64,000 bases of DNA from Strix aluco (Eukaryota; Chordata; Aves; Strigiformes; Strigidae). Both the position numbers and the translations under genes were made by a program. Numbering within the stretch: the stretch's first letter is position 1; each line of letters starts with the position of its first letter. Shown one piece after another: positions 26,801 to 38,621 of the stretch. The stretch covers positions 8,926,632 to 8,990,631 of the forward strand of contig NC_133933.1 of NCBI RefSeq assembly GCF_031877795.1. Direction: 5' to 3'. A model generated the notes under the pieces. That model saw only the letters and a list, made by a program, of their open reading frames with translations. It ran no database searches and was not told the origin of the DNA.

Positions 26801-29742
26801 GGAGACTCTGGTCGGCTCAGTTCTGTCACATCAGAAAGCATTTACAACTTCTTTACATGCCTAAAGCACAGTCTCATAAGCCAAAGGTCATTAGTCTTAT
26901 AAGACTGATAGGAAAGCTACAAGCCCATCACATGCCAAGACACTGGCAGGCCAAAAAACACCCTAAAGAAAAGGTTTCAAGGCGACACTTCCCTTTCAAA
27001 CTGTGCAGTTCCTTGTTTCTGCATCCTGTAGCAAATCCATTTGTTTAACAGCATGAAGTGCATAGCCCGGATTACAGGCTGGAGCATAGCCTGTGTGTAA
27101 ACCAGCATAAGGATATTTCTTTGCCCTCATGTGAAAGTCACTCTTGGGTAATCTGTTAATAATAATCCTCATGAAATTCCTTAAATGCTTGTGTAGAGAT
27201 ACAAAGAGAAATGCAGGTAGGGTTTCCTGAAGAGCACATCAGGAAACGTGATAAATAGGGCTGGATCGCTCAAGTGTAGGATGATGGAGAATTACTGTTA
27301 AGTAGTCTAAATCCATCAAAACCCAATCATGGTATAAATTTCATGGGTTTCTATTGAACCATGTGAACAGCATTGGTGGTTTTAGTAAGCACCTTAGTGG
27401 GACTTTCTACTTTCAATCAATGGGAAACAGGCGCAGGATGTACACTGCCGCTCAAGTAAATGCTCCATTAATAGTAGGAGTTGGAAATCCAGTCCCAATA
27501 TTTTCCATATGTTTAAAGATTTTTCTTACCATTTTTACAGCATCCATTCAACCCAACACATTTTATGTTCAGTTTAGTGTGTGTGTGTATGCATGCAAGT
27601 GTATAGGGAAAAAAACATGCACTCTCCCTCATCTGTAGACATACACATACACAACTTAATGTTACAAGCAAGAGAATTAGAAGTTTGGCAGTTTGGAGGC
27701 TATTTACTTTGCCAAGCTAGAAATACAAAGGACTCTATCTTCAGTTAATATAAACTGACTCAGAAGCTAATAAAACTGCCCTGATTTAGACCAGTTGAAA
27801 TATCTGACCCAGAGATTTGGAAGAGTGAGGGATGTGATGAGATTGCTGGGAAAGATTGCTGAGCACTGCCAGGAGAACTAGATACCTCAATTTCATTGAA
27901 AAACTGTTTGGAAAGGGGGTATCCAAGCACTCACCCTGAGTAGGAAAAAAAATCTCTCTTCTGCTCTCCAACCTGAATGCCCATCCATGCCATGGATGTC
28001 TTGCCTCATTGGGAGAGCAGGAAAGCAGTGGTGTCACTTAAATAACTCAAAGAACAAAATAATATTTGAATCATAATTTCAGAAGCAGAAATCTAACAAA
28101 CTCACGCTCTGAAGTGGCTACCTCTATGAGAGGGTCTGTCATATTTGGTAAGAAGATAGCAAGTATTGGCAAAACACAGGGTTAGTCAGTGCTCCTTCTC
28201 AGTTTCAGAATTATTGCTTTATATTTCTACTTTCTTAACAAATTATTCCGTTGACACTACAAAGTAAAAGACTGAGAGTGAAGGATAATACACAAGAGGG
28301 CCCCTAGGCTGTTACTTTGGATTATAAGTATCTAATTTCAGTCATTTAAAGCAAATTCAGTTTTGTCAAAGGCTCCAGTCCAACCTATAAAACTCAGGTC
28401 CGGTGAGCATGACAGCATGCCTTGGAGGAACAGGGCTCCAAAAGGGAAAACAAACAGCTCCATTCAACTCCTTCAAAGGCCTTTTTTCATCTAACCATAA
28501 AGTTAATATCAACCTTCTTTGATTATGCGTACTGTAAGAGAGTGAGTAGTTTCAGTTACAAGTTGTTTCTTACACATCTCTTCGTTTTGTGTGGGTTTTT
28601 ACACCGCCAGTAGGAGAAACTTCCATAACTGAGGCCAACAGAGCAGCCAAGGATGAGAAAGAGAGGGAAGGTAAGTATTAAGAAAGCAATTTTTATAAAG
28701 GATGCTTATTGTCTTATTGCAACTATGTGCCATTCATACTTGCACCTATCTATCACACAGCCATCATGTCTATGTGAAAATAGAAAGAACAAACCAAGTC
28801 CAGCTCTCCTCTGCACTGGCGGTAATTTGGGGTTACCTCTTTATTTCAGGGGTCCACTTTAAATTTCCTGCTGAATTTGTCTCTGAACAGCAATAAACAG
28901 CCATCCATAGGCCCTGGATAGAAATCAACATACAAATTCCCTGATTTTTAGCTGCAGAAAGTGCAACCTTGATTGAGTCCCCTTTTATTAAGGATTGTAG
29001 GCCTTGGAGAGCTTTAATAAATCAGAGAATTCCGTACTCTGAATTGCACAGTTCACCCTCCCATACAGTTGTAAGGTCAACCTATTTTAGAAAACAAATC
29101 TTTCACCAGGTTCCTCTTTGCTCTAGTCTAAGAGGAATTCCCCAAGCCAAAATCTGAAGCTTGGTATTTCAACCTGGATACGTGCATTGAAAAACCCCAG
29201 GCTACATATTCATTGCTTCTGAAACTGGGGCTTGAGCTAACTCAAGGGCTTTTCCACCTGTAGAATATGAAGAGTAAGGTCAGAGCCCTTCTCTGGAAAG
29301 CTCAGCTCAGCTGCTCTGTATTTCAGCATTCACAGTTTTGCAGGGGAGAAAATATTGTTTATTGACACTGAATAACATTTGCTTACTGCCTGCATAAAAC
29401 TTACTTCATAAAGATAGTTTTAAGAAGTACAAAGCAAGGAATTGATGTATTATTGTTATGATTAACAAGAATAATAATTTAATTTATCATTATTGTTGCT
29501 GTTGTTGTTGTTGAAGGGCTTTTCTAATTATAACAACTAAATGGTATTTAATACTAAAGGCTGGCAAAGAACAACAAACTGTTCAAGCAACAACTCCTAA
29601 GTGTCTGTGTGCTAAAAGCTTGCACTCCTCTTGCTCAGATGATAACACAGTTTAGCGACATGGACTTGAAGAGCTTTGGACGCCTCCAAAACGGAGCAGA
29701 CATTTAGATGCATAATAAGAATTCCCATGGTTAGGTGGGCTA

Positions 29743-29766
29743 ATATATATATATATATATATATAT
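29743..29766. repeat. (AT)12 microsatellite
   Basis: Twelve AT units, then T-rich sequence. Confidence 0.9.
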
Positions 29767-32133
29767 TTTTACACCGTGCATCAGCCAAGTGGCAGAAGCC
29801 ATGGCACGTTTAATCAAGAAATGCACTAAAAGTCATTGATTATCAGCCTCACAATTTGCCTACCTAGGGGCTAGCGTGGCTGAGAGAAGGGAGGCAGGTG
29901 GGGCAGGCTGCAGTGATGTAAGGCCATAAAAAGTCCATTTGAAGCAGATTGGGGTCACGTCCATTGCAAGGCTGCAGCCCGCGCCGCCGAGGAGGTGGTT
30001 TTATGGCACGTTGCTCCGTCTCGCCTGCCTGGCCAGGGCTTTTCTGATGGAGACGTTCGTTAGCGCTGATGGGGTTGTGTCTAGTCCTCTTTGGTCAGAG
30101 GTGAGCGGATGCATCGCTTGGCCGGTGACGAGGGCCAAAGACCTTGCTCTGCTCTAAAACAGAAGGTCCTTTGGCTGACTACATGTCTCCTCGCTTGGAT
30201 GCTGAAAAAGACCTGCTAAAATAAAAAACCCCAGTCGCTTCTTACTGTCTCTGTCCTCAGTTTCTTCACTGCAAGTGTTTCCCAGCCCTCATGCTGGGAG
30301 AAAGTGGGGTGCCTCTCCAAAGGGAAGGCAAGAGCCCTCAGCTTCAGGGTGCTCCCGAGCTGTCCTGGCACACACAGCCATGTTTCCTGGTTATAGTCGT
30401 GTGTCCAAGAGTTGCAACTCCCTGCTTTATAGTGTGCCAATTTTCTCTTCCTCCCCTGCCAAAGAGACCAGCCTAAACTGTAACCGCTCTGCTTCTTGCA
30501 GAGGAGGTGTGCCCCCAGCGTGAGAACATTTTGTCAAGGAAAAGAGCTGACCCTCTAGCACTTGCATTATATAAACAAGATAAGATGTCCTTCCAGCCCA
30601 GCCCCCAGGCCTTGTGGCTGGGACAGGGGGAAGGAAGCTGGGAGGGGAGCCACAACATGGTGGTCCCTGCCAGGCTTAGGAACAGAGAGGTTAAAAGGGC
30701 TCCTTCTTCCTCCTCAGGACAAAGATCTCCACCTCAGCTGTTCCCACCACATCCAGCAACTCATTCTGACAATGGGTCTCTGCAAAGAGCATGTTGCAGA
30801 GCCTCAAGCTGCCACCTCCATGGGTCTGGAGGGACCTTCCTCTGCTCCAAAATGAGCCATCGCTATTTGCTGTTTCCTGGTGTAAACAACATGCTTCTTG
30901 CTGAACACCCTCCAACTCATCAGGCTCAGTGCCTGGTGGCTCCTGTACTGATGGATGCCTACACCAGCCACACAGCTCTGCTCGACAGAGAGATTTGGTA
31001 AAGCACCATAGCTGTGTCCTTAGGCAGACATCAAACAGGAGATACATGGCAATGATAGAAAAAGGGGATTCTCCTCTCATAAGCCTGAACTGCACATTTT
31101 GGTCACTCTCTGTCCACGATCCCAAAGCTGAGCTAAAGACCACCAGCAGCAGCTGCCTGTGTTGGTGGCTTGGTACCGACCGGCCGAGGAGAGGAGATTC
31201 CTTATGTCCTCCAGCTGCTATGGAACAGTGCCCTCCACTAGGTCAGCACAGCGGTGCTGAAGGAGGGGTCCATCACCTCTCAAGCCACAGCTACCAGGTT
31301 CAACAGAGATGCAAGGACAGAGGCTAAATGGAACAGACCTCTTTCCTTTCAATTTTCACTCACACCCTGTTCTGGTACAGGTGGGGACATCGATTCGGGA
31401 GAAGAGCTGGTTAAATTTTGGCAAAAATCCCACAGCAAGTACTCACTGCCTTGCAGCATCGTCCTATTGAAATGCAAGTCCTGGCTCAGATTCAGTGGCC
31501 AGGCAACTCCTCTAAAATCTCCAGCTGAATCTGGGTCCAAACCTGAGCTCTGCCTCCTCAGCAGTTCTCTAATTACTGCCAAAGAGCATCAGTGCAAGTA
31601 ACAAACCACTAACAAGTTCCAACATTTTGTAAGAGGATAAGGAGGTTAGCGGGAGGACTAATTTGCCAGGTAGGAGGTTTTAATGCCATCAGGGAAGATG
31701 TTGCTGATCCCTTCGTTAACAAGGCCTGTTGTTAATTCTGCTCTGGGCAGAAGGATTTTAAAATAAGGCCAAAAAAAGAGCAATGCAGCCAGAAAAGAGA
31801 ATTTAGGTGATGGTTTCCATTTCTGCTGTAGTCTGGATAGGGCTCACAGCTGAGTCTCACTCCCATGCTGGGACCCAAGGATGTGTGGGAGCTCTGCCAG
31901 GCCAGCTTCATTGCCATGATCATCAAAAAATTCCCTGTGGGAAGGAGTTGGGAAGGGAGGTGGAAATCCCACTCAAAGGGACTGTGAGAGTAGCATTTTA
32001 GGAAAAAAACAGACCTGCCTTTTCATCATCAGCTTGATGCTCCCAGCAGCCAGTGGTGGCAACTCAAACCCTAGGCAGAAACTCACCTCAACAAGTCAGA
32101 GGATAAGAAAGCTGCCAAGCATCTTCCATCAGT

Positions 32134-32150
32134 GGGGAAACTGAGGCACC
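32134..32150 (+). repeat. possible MIR-type SINE core relic
   Basis: GGGGAAACTGAGGCACC matches the well-known MIR core word GGAAACTGAGGCNC. The flanks (to about 32,190) show only weak similarity, so it may be a chance match or a very old fragment. Confidence 0.3.
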
Positions 32151-33590
32151 CCAAGGCAGTTTGCCCTCCCATCCGGCAGCATCACCCACCCCTGGCTCTG
32201 CATCACCCCAAGGTGCCCTTGGAAGCTGAAATCCCCTTGACTTTCAGTTCAACTTGTGCTTGGACACATTAGGTACCCTGCAAGAGTAAGGTGGCTGCAT
32301 CTGGCTGAGTGATAATTAGCACATCAAAAGGCATTGAAAAGGGAAGTATGCTGTTAATTTACTCTGGTAAAAGACAGTGACAAGCTGTGGGGGGTTTTGT
32401 CCTTTATCTTCATCTAGGACACCAGTGGAGGGCGGGGGGGTGGTGTAAGGGGTTTTTTGAACACAGGAGGCTTTGCAGGGGATTTCCCAGCCTTGGGAAA
32501 AAGCCTCTGGCTGAAGTTTATGTTTCTGGTGTTGTGTGGGTTATCAGCAACAGAGTAGGAACTGGCTAAATCCACCATGGCTAGATGCTGGCCAACACCA
32601 GAGATCACCGCACCTGCCTGCACATGCTGCCCCCGTGCTGTCATCAGCAAATAGCTGAGCATTTTGGTAGAAAACCAATTTTTATAGCTCTAAAAGACGC
32701 TATAGCTTCTATGAGTGCTTGACTCTGGTTGGGCCTTACAACCACTTTCATCCCCAAAAAGTAAGCTTCTGAGATTGCAATCCCCATCTGAGCCTTGTTC
32801 TCCTCCACCCCCTTCCCATATGTACGTTTGCCCAAGCACTCACTTTGATCTCTGTGCAACGTGGATATCGTTCAGGAAAAGTTATTGGGTGAGTCACTGG
32901 GCTGGGATCCACTGTCAGCTCATCCTCCTCCAGGTAGTCTGAGGAGAGAGCAGCACGAAAGCTGCTCTAGGGGTTAAACCAGATTAGCCCCTGAAGAGCA
33001 AACCCCTTTATTGCTCCAGGGTCTTCAGCATCTTCAGCTGGGTTTGCCAGAAATGCCAAGCTGGAACTCAGCTGGTTGGCCTCTGCATTAAAGAAAGAGC
33101 CTAGGAATTAATTTGAAGGGTTAAGCTGCACATAAACCTCTACAGTATGGTGGATTTCAAAAAGCAGTCCTGTTGCTTAAAAATTTGCTTTTCCAAGCTA
33201 GACACAATAATTGGGGAGTGGGAGTGACAACCTAAACCTCGTCTTGAACTGCCAGCTGGTGCATTCCCCATAGGAGGGATCTATCGTTCCCTCCTGGAGA
33301 AGAAAACATCCCCCACAAACCCGAACAGCCAAAACCGCAGCAGAGCCAGATCTGAAGTTAGGACTGAGAGGAGCAGATTCATTCCTACCTCTCAAGTGGA
33401 TGCAAGAGTTAACAAAGCAGTTTAAGCCTCTGTTCTGCTAACTTTAATTGTTCTTTCTACGCAAATGCATTTATTTTCTAGGCACCAGCCCTGCAAACCA
33501 CCGTTCAGGTGACTGCTCCGTTGACACATGAGGTTTAACAACTCTACCTTCACACCTTCAGAATTACCGTTATCAGAAAAGCACAGCCTC

Positions 33591-34559
33591 TGACAGAAGT
33601 TACAGCTCGCACAACATCTCAACATCTATTAGCGTTGCTAAAGCTAGATCCATTTCTACCTTTGCAAATGTTAAATGCAGTGGGTTTGCTTCCGTGAACT
33701 CGATCCGAGATAGTAAGAAAGCTTTAAATGTATAGTTGCTGGCGTTGAATATTACATACAGATAAGCAGGACCTACATCTTCACAGTCTGGTTCTACCTT
33801 GCAAACATGTTGCTGGAAAAAAAATTGGCTCCAGTGATTATGCATTACCTAGAAATTGAAATAGATTGAGTAGACTATAATAAATACATGCCAGAAAAAA
33901 TATAAAGAATGTGTGGGAATGCCTATACTTTATCTTAACATTTCTTAGTAAAATAACTTCCTTATGGTGTAATCAAAAATGGAAAGCCAGCACCTAACTA
34001 AATTAAGTGCCACAAACATTAATAATGGTTAAAATTACCATTCAATTTATTTTTGTATTGGATGATCTTCAAAGTTGTAGATTGAGAATTGCTGAAAACT
34101 TTTAGGGATTTGTTTCTCCAATCAGAAAACTTCAGAGAAGCAAACATTAGCTTGATTTTTTTTTTTTATGCCTAAAAATCCTTAGCGAAATAAAATAGAT
34201 GTATTTTAAAAGAAAAAGAGGGAAAAAAAAAAAAAAAGAGAAAAAAGAAAAACTTTAAAAGTTCCCCTGATAGTTACAGATGGTTTAATCTTTGGAACCT
34301 ATTATGTGTTCATTTTCCCTTCAGCATTAATTATACATAATTACCACCACTTTGCCCATACCCTTTCAAAAACGAAATCTGTTTACATTTTTCGCGCACG
34401 TTATATAAATGCACGATTTTTAATGTAGTTTTCTGAGAAACGGGGCTCCTCTTTACCCTCTGAAGCAGAAGGGGAGCCAGTGCGCGGCTAACCGGTTTTA
34501 TTTAAGTTCCTTTAACATAGCTTAATTACTTCTAAACTCTGGAAACAATTAGGTTATCA
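33591..34559. promoter_or_regulatory. AT-rich candidate conserved block next to CpG island
   Basis: Unique AT-rich DNA with many homeodomain-type words (TTAATTATACATAATTACC near 34,325, CTTAATTAC near 34,520) that changes abruptly into a CpG island at about 34,560. It contains A-rich runs near 34,210-34,260. No open frame is worth calling. Regulatory function is inferred from composition and position. Confidence 0.35.
34402..34409 (+). promoter_or_regulatory. TATA-box-like sequence at CpG island edge
   Basis: TATATAAA, preceded by CGCGCACGT and located about 150 bp before the first CpG-dense block. It could position a plus-strand start site near 34,435, directed away from the desert and antisense to MEIS1. 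No downstream gene is recognised, so this is only a candidate. Confidence 0.25.
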
Positions 34560-35370
34560 CCCTTTGAAGTGCGACAGACAAGTTGTCGTGCTGGGAGGAG
34601 AAGGCGCGGCGTTGCCCGCTGCTTGCGCGGCGCGCAGGGGCCGGCGCAGCCGCGGGTCGGGGCGCGGAGGGTTGGGGCGGGGGGGGGATGCGCTCGGCCG
34701 GGGCTGGCGGTGCCGGCAGCTGCCCGGGAGCTGCCCGTCCCGCGGGGCAGAGCGGCGGGAGGCTGGGGAAACTGCGACTCGCGCTCGGCTGGAAAGAGAG
34801 ATGCTGTTAAGGCTGAGAGCAGCGCTGACGCTGTGAAAGATTGAGGAGGATTGTTCGCACTTTTCAACCTTATAATTTTACCCTGCGCACAAACCACGAA
34901 ATTGTACGACTCTATTCTCCCTCTTTTTTTTTTTTTTTTTTTTTTTTTTCCCTTCTTTCTCTCTATTTCCCCCCTCTCCCCCCCCGTCGGAGCTCAGTGT
35001 CAGGTGTTTTTTTTCCCGGCCGTGCGGGGATCAAAGCGCCCGGAGTGGGAGCGCGGATTGTGGGGCTGACACACGATCGCCCCGGGCAGGGGCGAGGGGG
35101 CGGCAGGGGGGAGCGGGGGCACCCCGGGGCCGCTCCCCGCGCCTTTCCCCTCGCAAGGGGCATTTCCCCAAGGGCATGGCGGGGGGGGGAAGTCTTTATT
35201 ATTATTCCCCACCGCCCTCCCCTCGCCGTGGGGCTGGTCTTTCCCCCCTTGTTTCATCTCGGTGCTCTCCTCTGCGGGTGCTCCGGCGAGGGAGAAAGCC
35301 AAGGGAGGGGGCATCCCCCTAACACCCCGACCCCAAACCCTCCGCGCCCGGCAGCAGCTCCTTTATTTGC
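34560..35370. promoter_or_regulatory. CpG island block 1
   Basis: Very GC-rich with many CpG dinucleotides (for example GCGCGGCGCGCAGGGGCCGG near 34,626) and GC-box-like GGGGCGGGG. It is interrupted by a T26 run. Overlapping open frames in several phases (up to 206 codons at 34,841-35,461) reflect stop-codon scarcity in GC-rich DNA and show no known domain. Confidence 0.75.
34924..34949. repeat. (T)26 homopolymer inside CpG island
   Basis: An uninterrupted T run within C-rich pyrimidine sequence. The pyrimidine-only stretch continues to about 34,984. Confidence 0.9.
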
Positions 35371-35639
35371 ATGTCATGTTTATAACCTGGTGGAAACCAA
35401 GACTGATATTTGTGGTCGGGAGAAGATGACTTTCACCTCTCCGGATCACTCTCTTAAATAAAAAAGAATTGACCAGCTATGGGCGTAAGCATTTATCTTG
35501 AGTTTGCGGTCATTATCTTTATTATATAGCCTCGGCAATAAATAAATCTAGTAGTTACTACCCCACAATAAAACTGTAGTATATGGGACACCTTACTATT
35601 ACTTTCTTAACAATCTGCCATCTCTTCACCTCTAAATCT
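35371..35639. promoter_or_regulatory. AT-rich spacer between CpG blocks, possible conserved element
   Basis: Low-GC insert containing GGTCATTATCTTTATTATA, CAATAAATAAATC and CACAATAAAACTG; the CAATAAA words fit posterior HOX binding preferences. It is flanked on both sides by CpG-island DNA. Function is inferred. Confidence 0.3.
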
Positions 35640-36340
35640 TCCCTGTCTGCCGCCGGCCCGCACGGGTCGCTCCCTGTCCGCAGGTGCGGAGCCTCCGCGC
35701 CGCTGCCTCCGTCCCTCCCGCTTTGCTCGCTCCTTTCCCCTTTTCTCGCTGATTTCCCCCCCGCCCAGAAACCTGCCCCTCGGCCCCCCGCAGGTGCCAG
35801 CCCTGCCTTCAGCCCCGTGCTCCGGGTGAGCAGCCTCAGGGGGCCGCCCCGCGTGGGCATCCCCTGGGTGGGTGTCGCTCCCTGGGCATCCCCTCGGGGG
35901 GAATGTCTCCTGGGTGGGTGTCCCCTTAAGGGCATCCCCCAGGTCAGTGTTCCCCCCGTGGGTATCTCCCGGGTGGGTCTTCGCCGTGGGCAGCCCCCAG
36001 GTGGGTGTCCCCCCATGGGCATCCCCGCCTGAGCACCCACGGCCCCGTGGGGCGCATCCCCGGCAGGTGGGACCCAACCCCTTCTGGGGATCACCCCCTC
36101 ACCTCGCTAATACACCGCCCCCTGGGCTTTCTGCCCCCCCAAACCGGCCCGTGGGCTGCGGGGGAAGGGGGAACCCACGGGCGCGCTTCTCTGCTCGGGG
36201 GCTGCTCCCTGACCACCCTTCTTTTTTTTTTTTTTTTTTGGGTGGGGGGGAGAAACTGCCCCAAAGCTGAGGCTCAGCAGCGAAGGGAAGCGCTGCCGCT
36301 GCGCCAGGGAGCCCTCACCTCCGCTCCCTGCCTCTCCCTG
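35640..36340. promoter_or_regulatory. CpG island block 2
   Basis: GC-rich, with the CpG-dense part at about 35,650-35,760 (GCCGCCGGCCCGCACGGG) and then a minisatellite-like C/G-rich stretch poorer in CpG. No gene was recognised. Confidence 0.6.
35850..36030. repeat. degenerate GC-rich minisatellite
   Basis: Imperfect tandem units alternating GTGGGCATCCCC-type and GGTGGGTGTCCC-type words, about 20-25 bp per unit. The repeat explains the long Gly/Pro/Thr-rich frames seen on both strands here. Confidence 0.75.
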
Positions 36341-36709
36341 CCTCTCGGGTTTGGGTTTTTTTTCCCCTCTTCCATAGGTAAATGTCCACGCAATAATATT
36401 TATTTACAGTCAGGATGCTGCGCGTATGTTTCTTTTAATTGTATTTTACCAGGGTGATTCCTTCTTGCTTTTAAAACAAGCGGCTTGGAAAAATATTCCC
36501 ATTTGGGGCGAGGGGTAAAGGAGAGGAAGGGGGGGGGGGGCATTTTTATTTATACCTTTGACATTTAAAAGAGCATAATTAATTTGTCCTGCTTGCATTA
36601 ACATTGTTGAGGAAGGTTTCAGAAAGCTAACCAGCAAAGGGAAGGGGGGAGGAAAAATAGAAGCTCGCCTAGAAAGCTTAGTATTTTTTTTTTCTCTTTC
36701 AGATGTGTA

Positions 36710-36717
36710 ATCAATCA
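36710..36717 (-). promoter_or_regulatory. PBX-HOX site TGATTGAT
   Basis: ATCAATCA on the plus strand is the exact TGATTGAT PBX-HOX dimer consensus on the minus strand. MEIS1 is a known partner of PBX-HOX complexes, which makes the position next to MEIS1 suggestive; binding here is inferred. Confidence 0.4.
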
Positions 36718-36761
36718 TTCGAGTAGGAGGCAGCAAAATTGTAAAGATTCGATAGATTAAA

Positions 36762-36769
36762 ATGCAAAT
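36762..36769 (+). promoter_or_regulatory. POU octamer ATGCAAAT
   Basis: Exact octamer (reverse of ATTTGCAT), 45 bp from the TGATTGAT site in the same AT-rich island. Occupancy is inferred. Confidence 0.4.
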
Positions 36770-37339
36770 GAAAGGTAGAAAAAGAAACATTAACATGGCA
36801 ATCAAAGATTTAATAATCGTAAATCACGGTGGGGTTTTTTTGTTGCAGCTGCAGTTTGTGTGTTTTTTATGTTTTAATCATGTTCGTTCTATAAATAAAT
36901 AATTTCTGAAACGAGACTAATTTTTCACTATTTTAACCGTGGGCTATGGCACTAAATATTATTTTTTTTTTTTTAAAGTATGGAACTCCAGATTGCAAGC
37001 TATCAGACCAGAAAAGGGGAAAAAATAGCTAAGTTGGATTAGGTCACATTTGAAATTTCAAGTGCAATGTCTTCGCCCCACTGCTCCGCAGTGCCGACTG
37101 CTTTACTTTCCAATTGAAATCCTTATAAAGTTTATTTGGAAATGTGAATGTTTATGTAAAAGCAGACAACTGGCGTTTCTTTACAAGGCTAACGGTAGCG
37201 CCAAGCCTCATTCCTGGAGGAAACACAGAAAGATAAAAATACATATATATATATATAGGGGAAAGAACAATATCACTTAGGCTGTAAGCGTAATACTTCC
37301 AAACTAAAGCGCTGCTAAATTTCCAAGGGAAGGTTGAGG

Positions 37340-38455
37340 AGGGGGAAACCTGGGGAGAAAACTGGTCAGTGCGGGGAAGGACGGGCTGGAGAGGATTTGC
37401 TCTCTCCCCTCGCTTTAGCGCTGCGCCTTACAGGGAGGCTCCGGGGCTGCCTGGGGTGGCCGTGGCAAACTCGGCATCTTTCTGCCCTGGCTCACACAGG
37501 CTCGGTTTTGGGTCCCCCAAGTCCCGGGTTTGGGGGTGCACTAGCTCATCCTCCGGGAAAGTGGACGGGAAATAATTCTTTTAACTTTTGGGCGCAGCAG
37601 ATGGAGTTCATTTTGTGCGGCGAGGAGGGGGGGAAAGGAGTTAATCTTTATTTCGTTGGTAAGCTTTATAGAGAAGAAGGAGAGAGAAAGGAAAGGGGAA
37701 AAAAAAAAACGTTGGCTGCCTGAGGTTTGGGGGTTTTTAGCAGCGCTGCCCTCTCTATAGAGCGCTCGGCGCCGCTTCGCCGCGGTGAAAAGAAACCGGT
37801 AAAAAACAACTAAATGCGAGAAACGAGCCGCGTTTCTTCGCCCTCCTCCTCCCCGCCGGGGGGGCCCGTCCCCGTCCTGCCCCCCCCGAGTTTCCCGATG
37901 TCCCCCGGCAGCGCTCCCCGCCGCCGGGCCTTTCCCCGGGGCGGCCGCCCCTCCGCGCCTCGGGGCCCCGCGCATCCTCCGCGGCCGAGCTCCGCGGGGC
38001 AGCGGGGATGCTGCCGGGGAAAGGGTCCCCGCGGAGCCCCAGCGCAGCTCCCCCCGCCCCGCCGCCCTCCAGGCAGGTACCCGGCCAAACGCTTCGGGAT
38101 GGTGAGGGGGGCAGCGGGGGGGGGAAGAATTTACCGAGTGTTTTCTCCCACCCAAATCATATTAAACCCACTTTAATTTTTCCCTCGGTGGATCCTCCTT
38201 TTTTTTTTTTTTTTTTTTTGTTTTCTCCACCCACCCCCCCAATTTGGGGTGTCCCAGGCGGACGGCCCCGCCCGGGCGCTGCCCTTGCTTCACGCCGGCT
38301 GCCGGGGCCGCGCTCCGGGCGGTGCCCGGGACTTGTTGTCTGCCAGGCGGGGACCGGAGGGGGGGTGGGGGGTGCCGGGGGGGGCCCCGCCGCCTCCCGC
38401 AGCCCCTGACCCCGGCATGCACGGCGCGGCTCCATTGATCATCCCGGCCCGCCAC
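37340..38455. promoter_or_regulatory. CpG island block 3
   Basis: CpG density rises from about 37,390 and is very high at 37,740-38,100 and 38,240-38,450 (GCGCTCGGCGCCGCTTCGCC near 37,762). Long overlapping open frames on both strands (up to 204 codons, 37,541-38,155 minus) are Pro/Arg/Gly-rich and mutually overlapping, as expected by chance in a CpG island. Runs of G at 38,341-38,392 could form quadruplexes. Confidence 0.75.
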
Positions 38456-38523
38456 CCCCTCCCTTTATGAGATAATGCAATTACAAACATCAATAAGGAG
38501 CTGCGAGGGGAATCATTATGCGG

Positions 38524-38537
38524 TGACAGTGATAAAT
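38524..38537 (+). promoter_or_regulatory. abutting MEIS and PBX-HOX composite site
   Basis: TGACAG (MEIS/PREP consensus, 38,524-38,529) is immediately followed by TGATAAAT (PBX-HOX consensus TGATNNAT, 38,530-38,537). A further TGACGG overlaps the end (38,537-38,542). Trimeric MEIS-PBX-HOX binding to neighbouring sites is established for other enhancers; feedback on MEIS1 here is inference. Confidence 0.5.
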
Positions 38538-38607
38538 GACGGTGCAGAAATAGCATGCTTTTTTTTTTTTTTCCCTAACAATCCAGGGGCTTTGGGGGCT
38601 GAGCACA

Positions 38608-38621
38608 GTCACCAAGGTAAC
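38608..38621. promoter_or_regulatory. RFX X-box
   Basis: GTCACCAAGGTAAC fits GTNRCC-N2-RGYAAC exactly. RFX factors bind such imperfect palindromes, often in promoters; occupancy here is inferred. Confidence 0.5.

Larger units (their letters stand above)
22261..33590. other. intergenic; scattered AT-rich possible conserved elements
   Basis: No protein or RNA gene was recognised. AT-rich tracts at about 22,300-24,120, 26,590-26,800 and 28,930-29,060 carry homeobox-type words, whereas 25,100-26,500 and 30,000-33,500 are ordinary mixed-composition DNA. The overlapping 163-168 codon frames at 26,002-26,508 (minus) are in two different phases of the same GC-richer stretch and look like chance. Confidence 0.5.
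36341..37339. promoter_or_regulatory. AT-rich candidate conserved block between CpG islands
   Basis: Unique AT-rich DNA with clustered homeobox and POU words, sitting between CpG blocks 2 and 3. Contains a G-run at 36,528-36,540 and (AT)n at 37,243-37,257. The most structured part is 36,690-36,790, holding a TGATTGAT site and an octamer. No coding signal is visible. Confidence 0.4.

Noticed and set aside
34841..35461. 206-codon plus-strand frame in the CpG island
   Set aside because: Contains a poly-Phe run from the T26 tract and Pro/Gly-rich filler; no recognisable domain.
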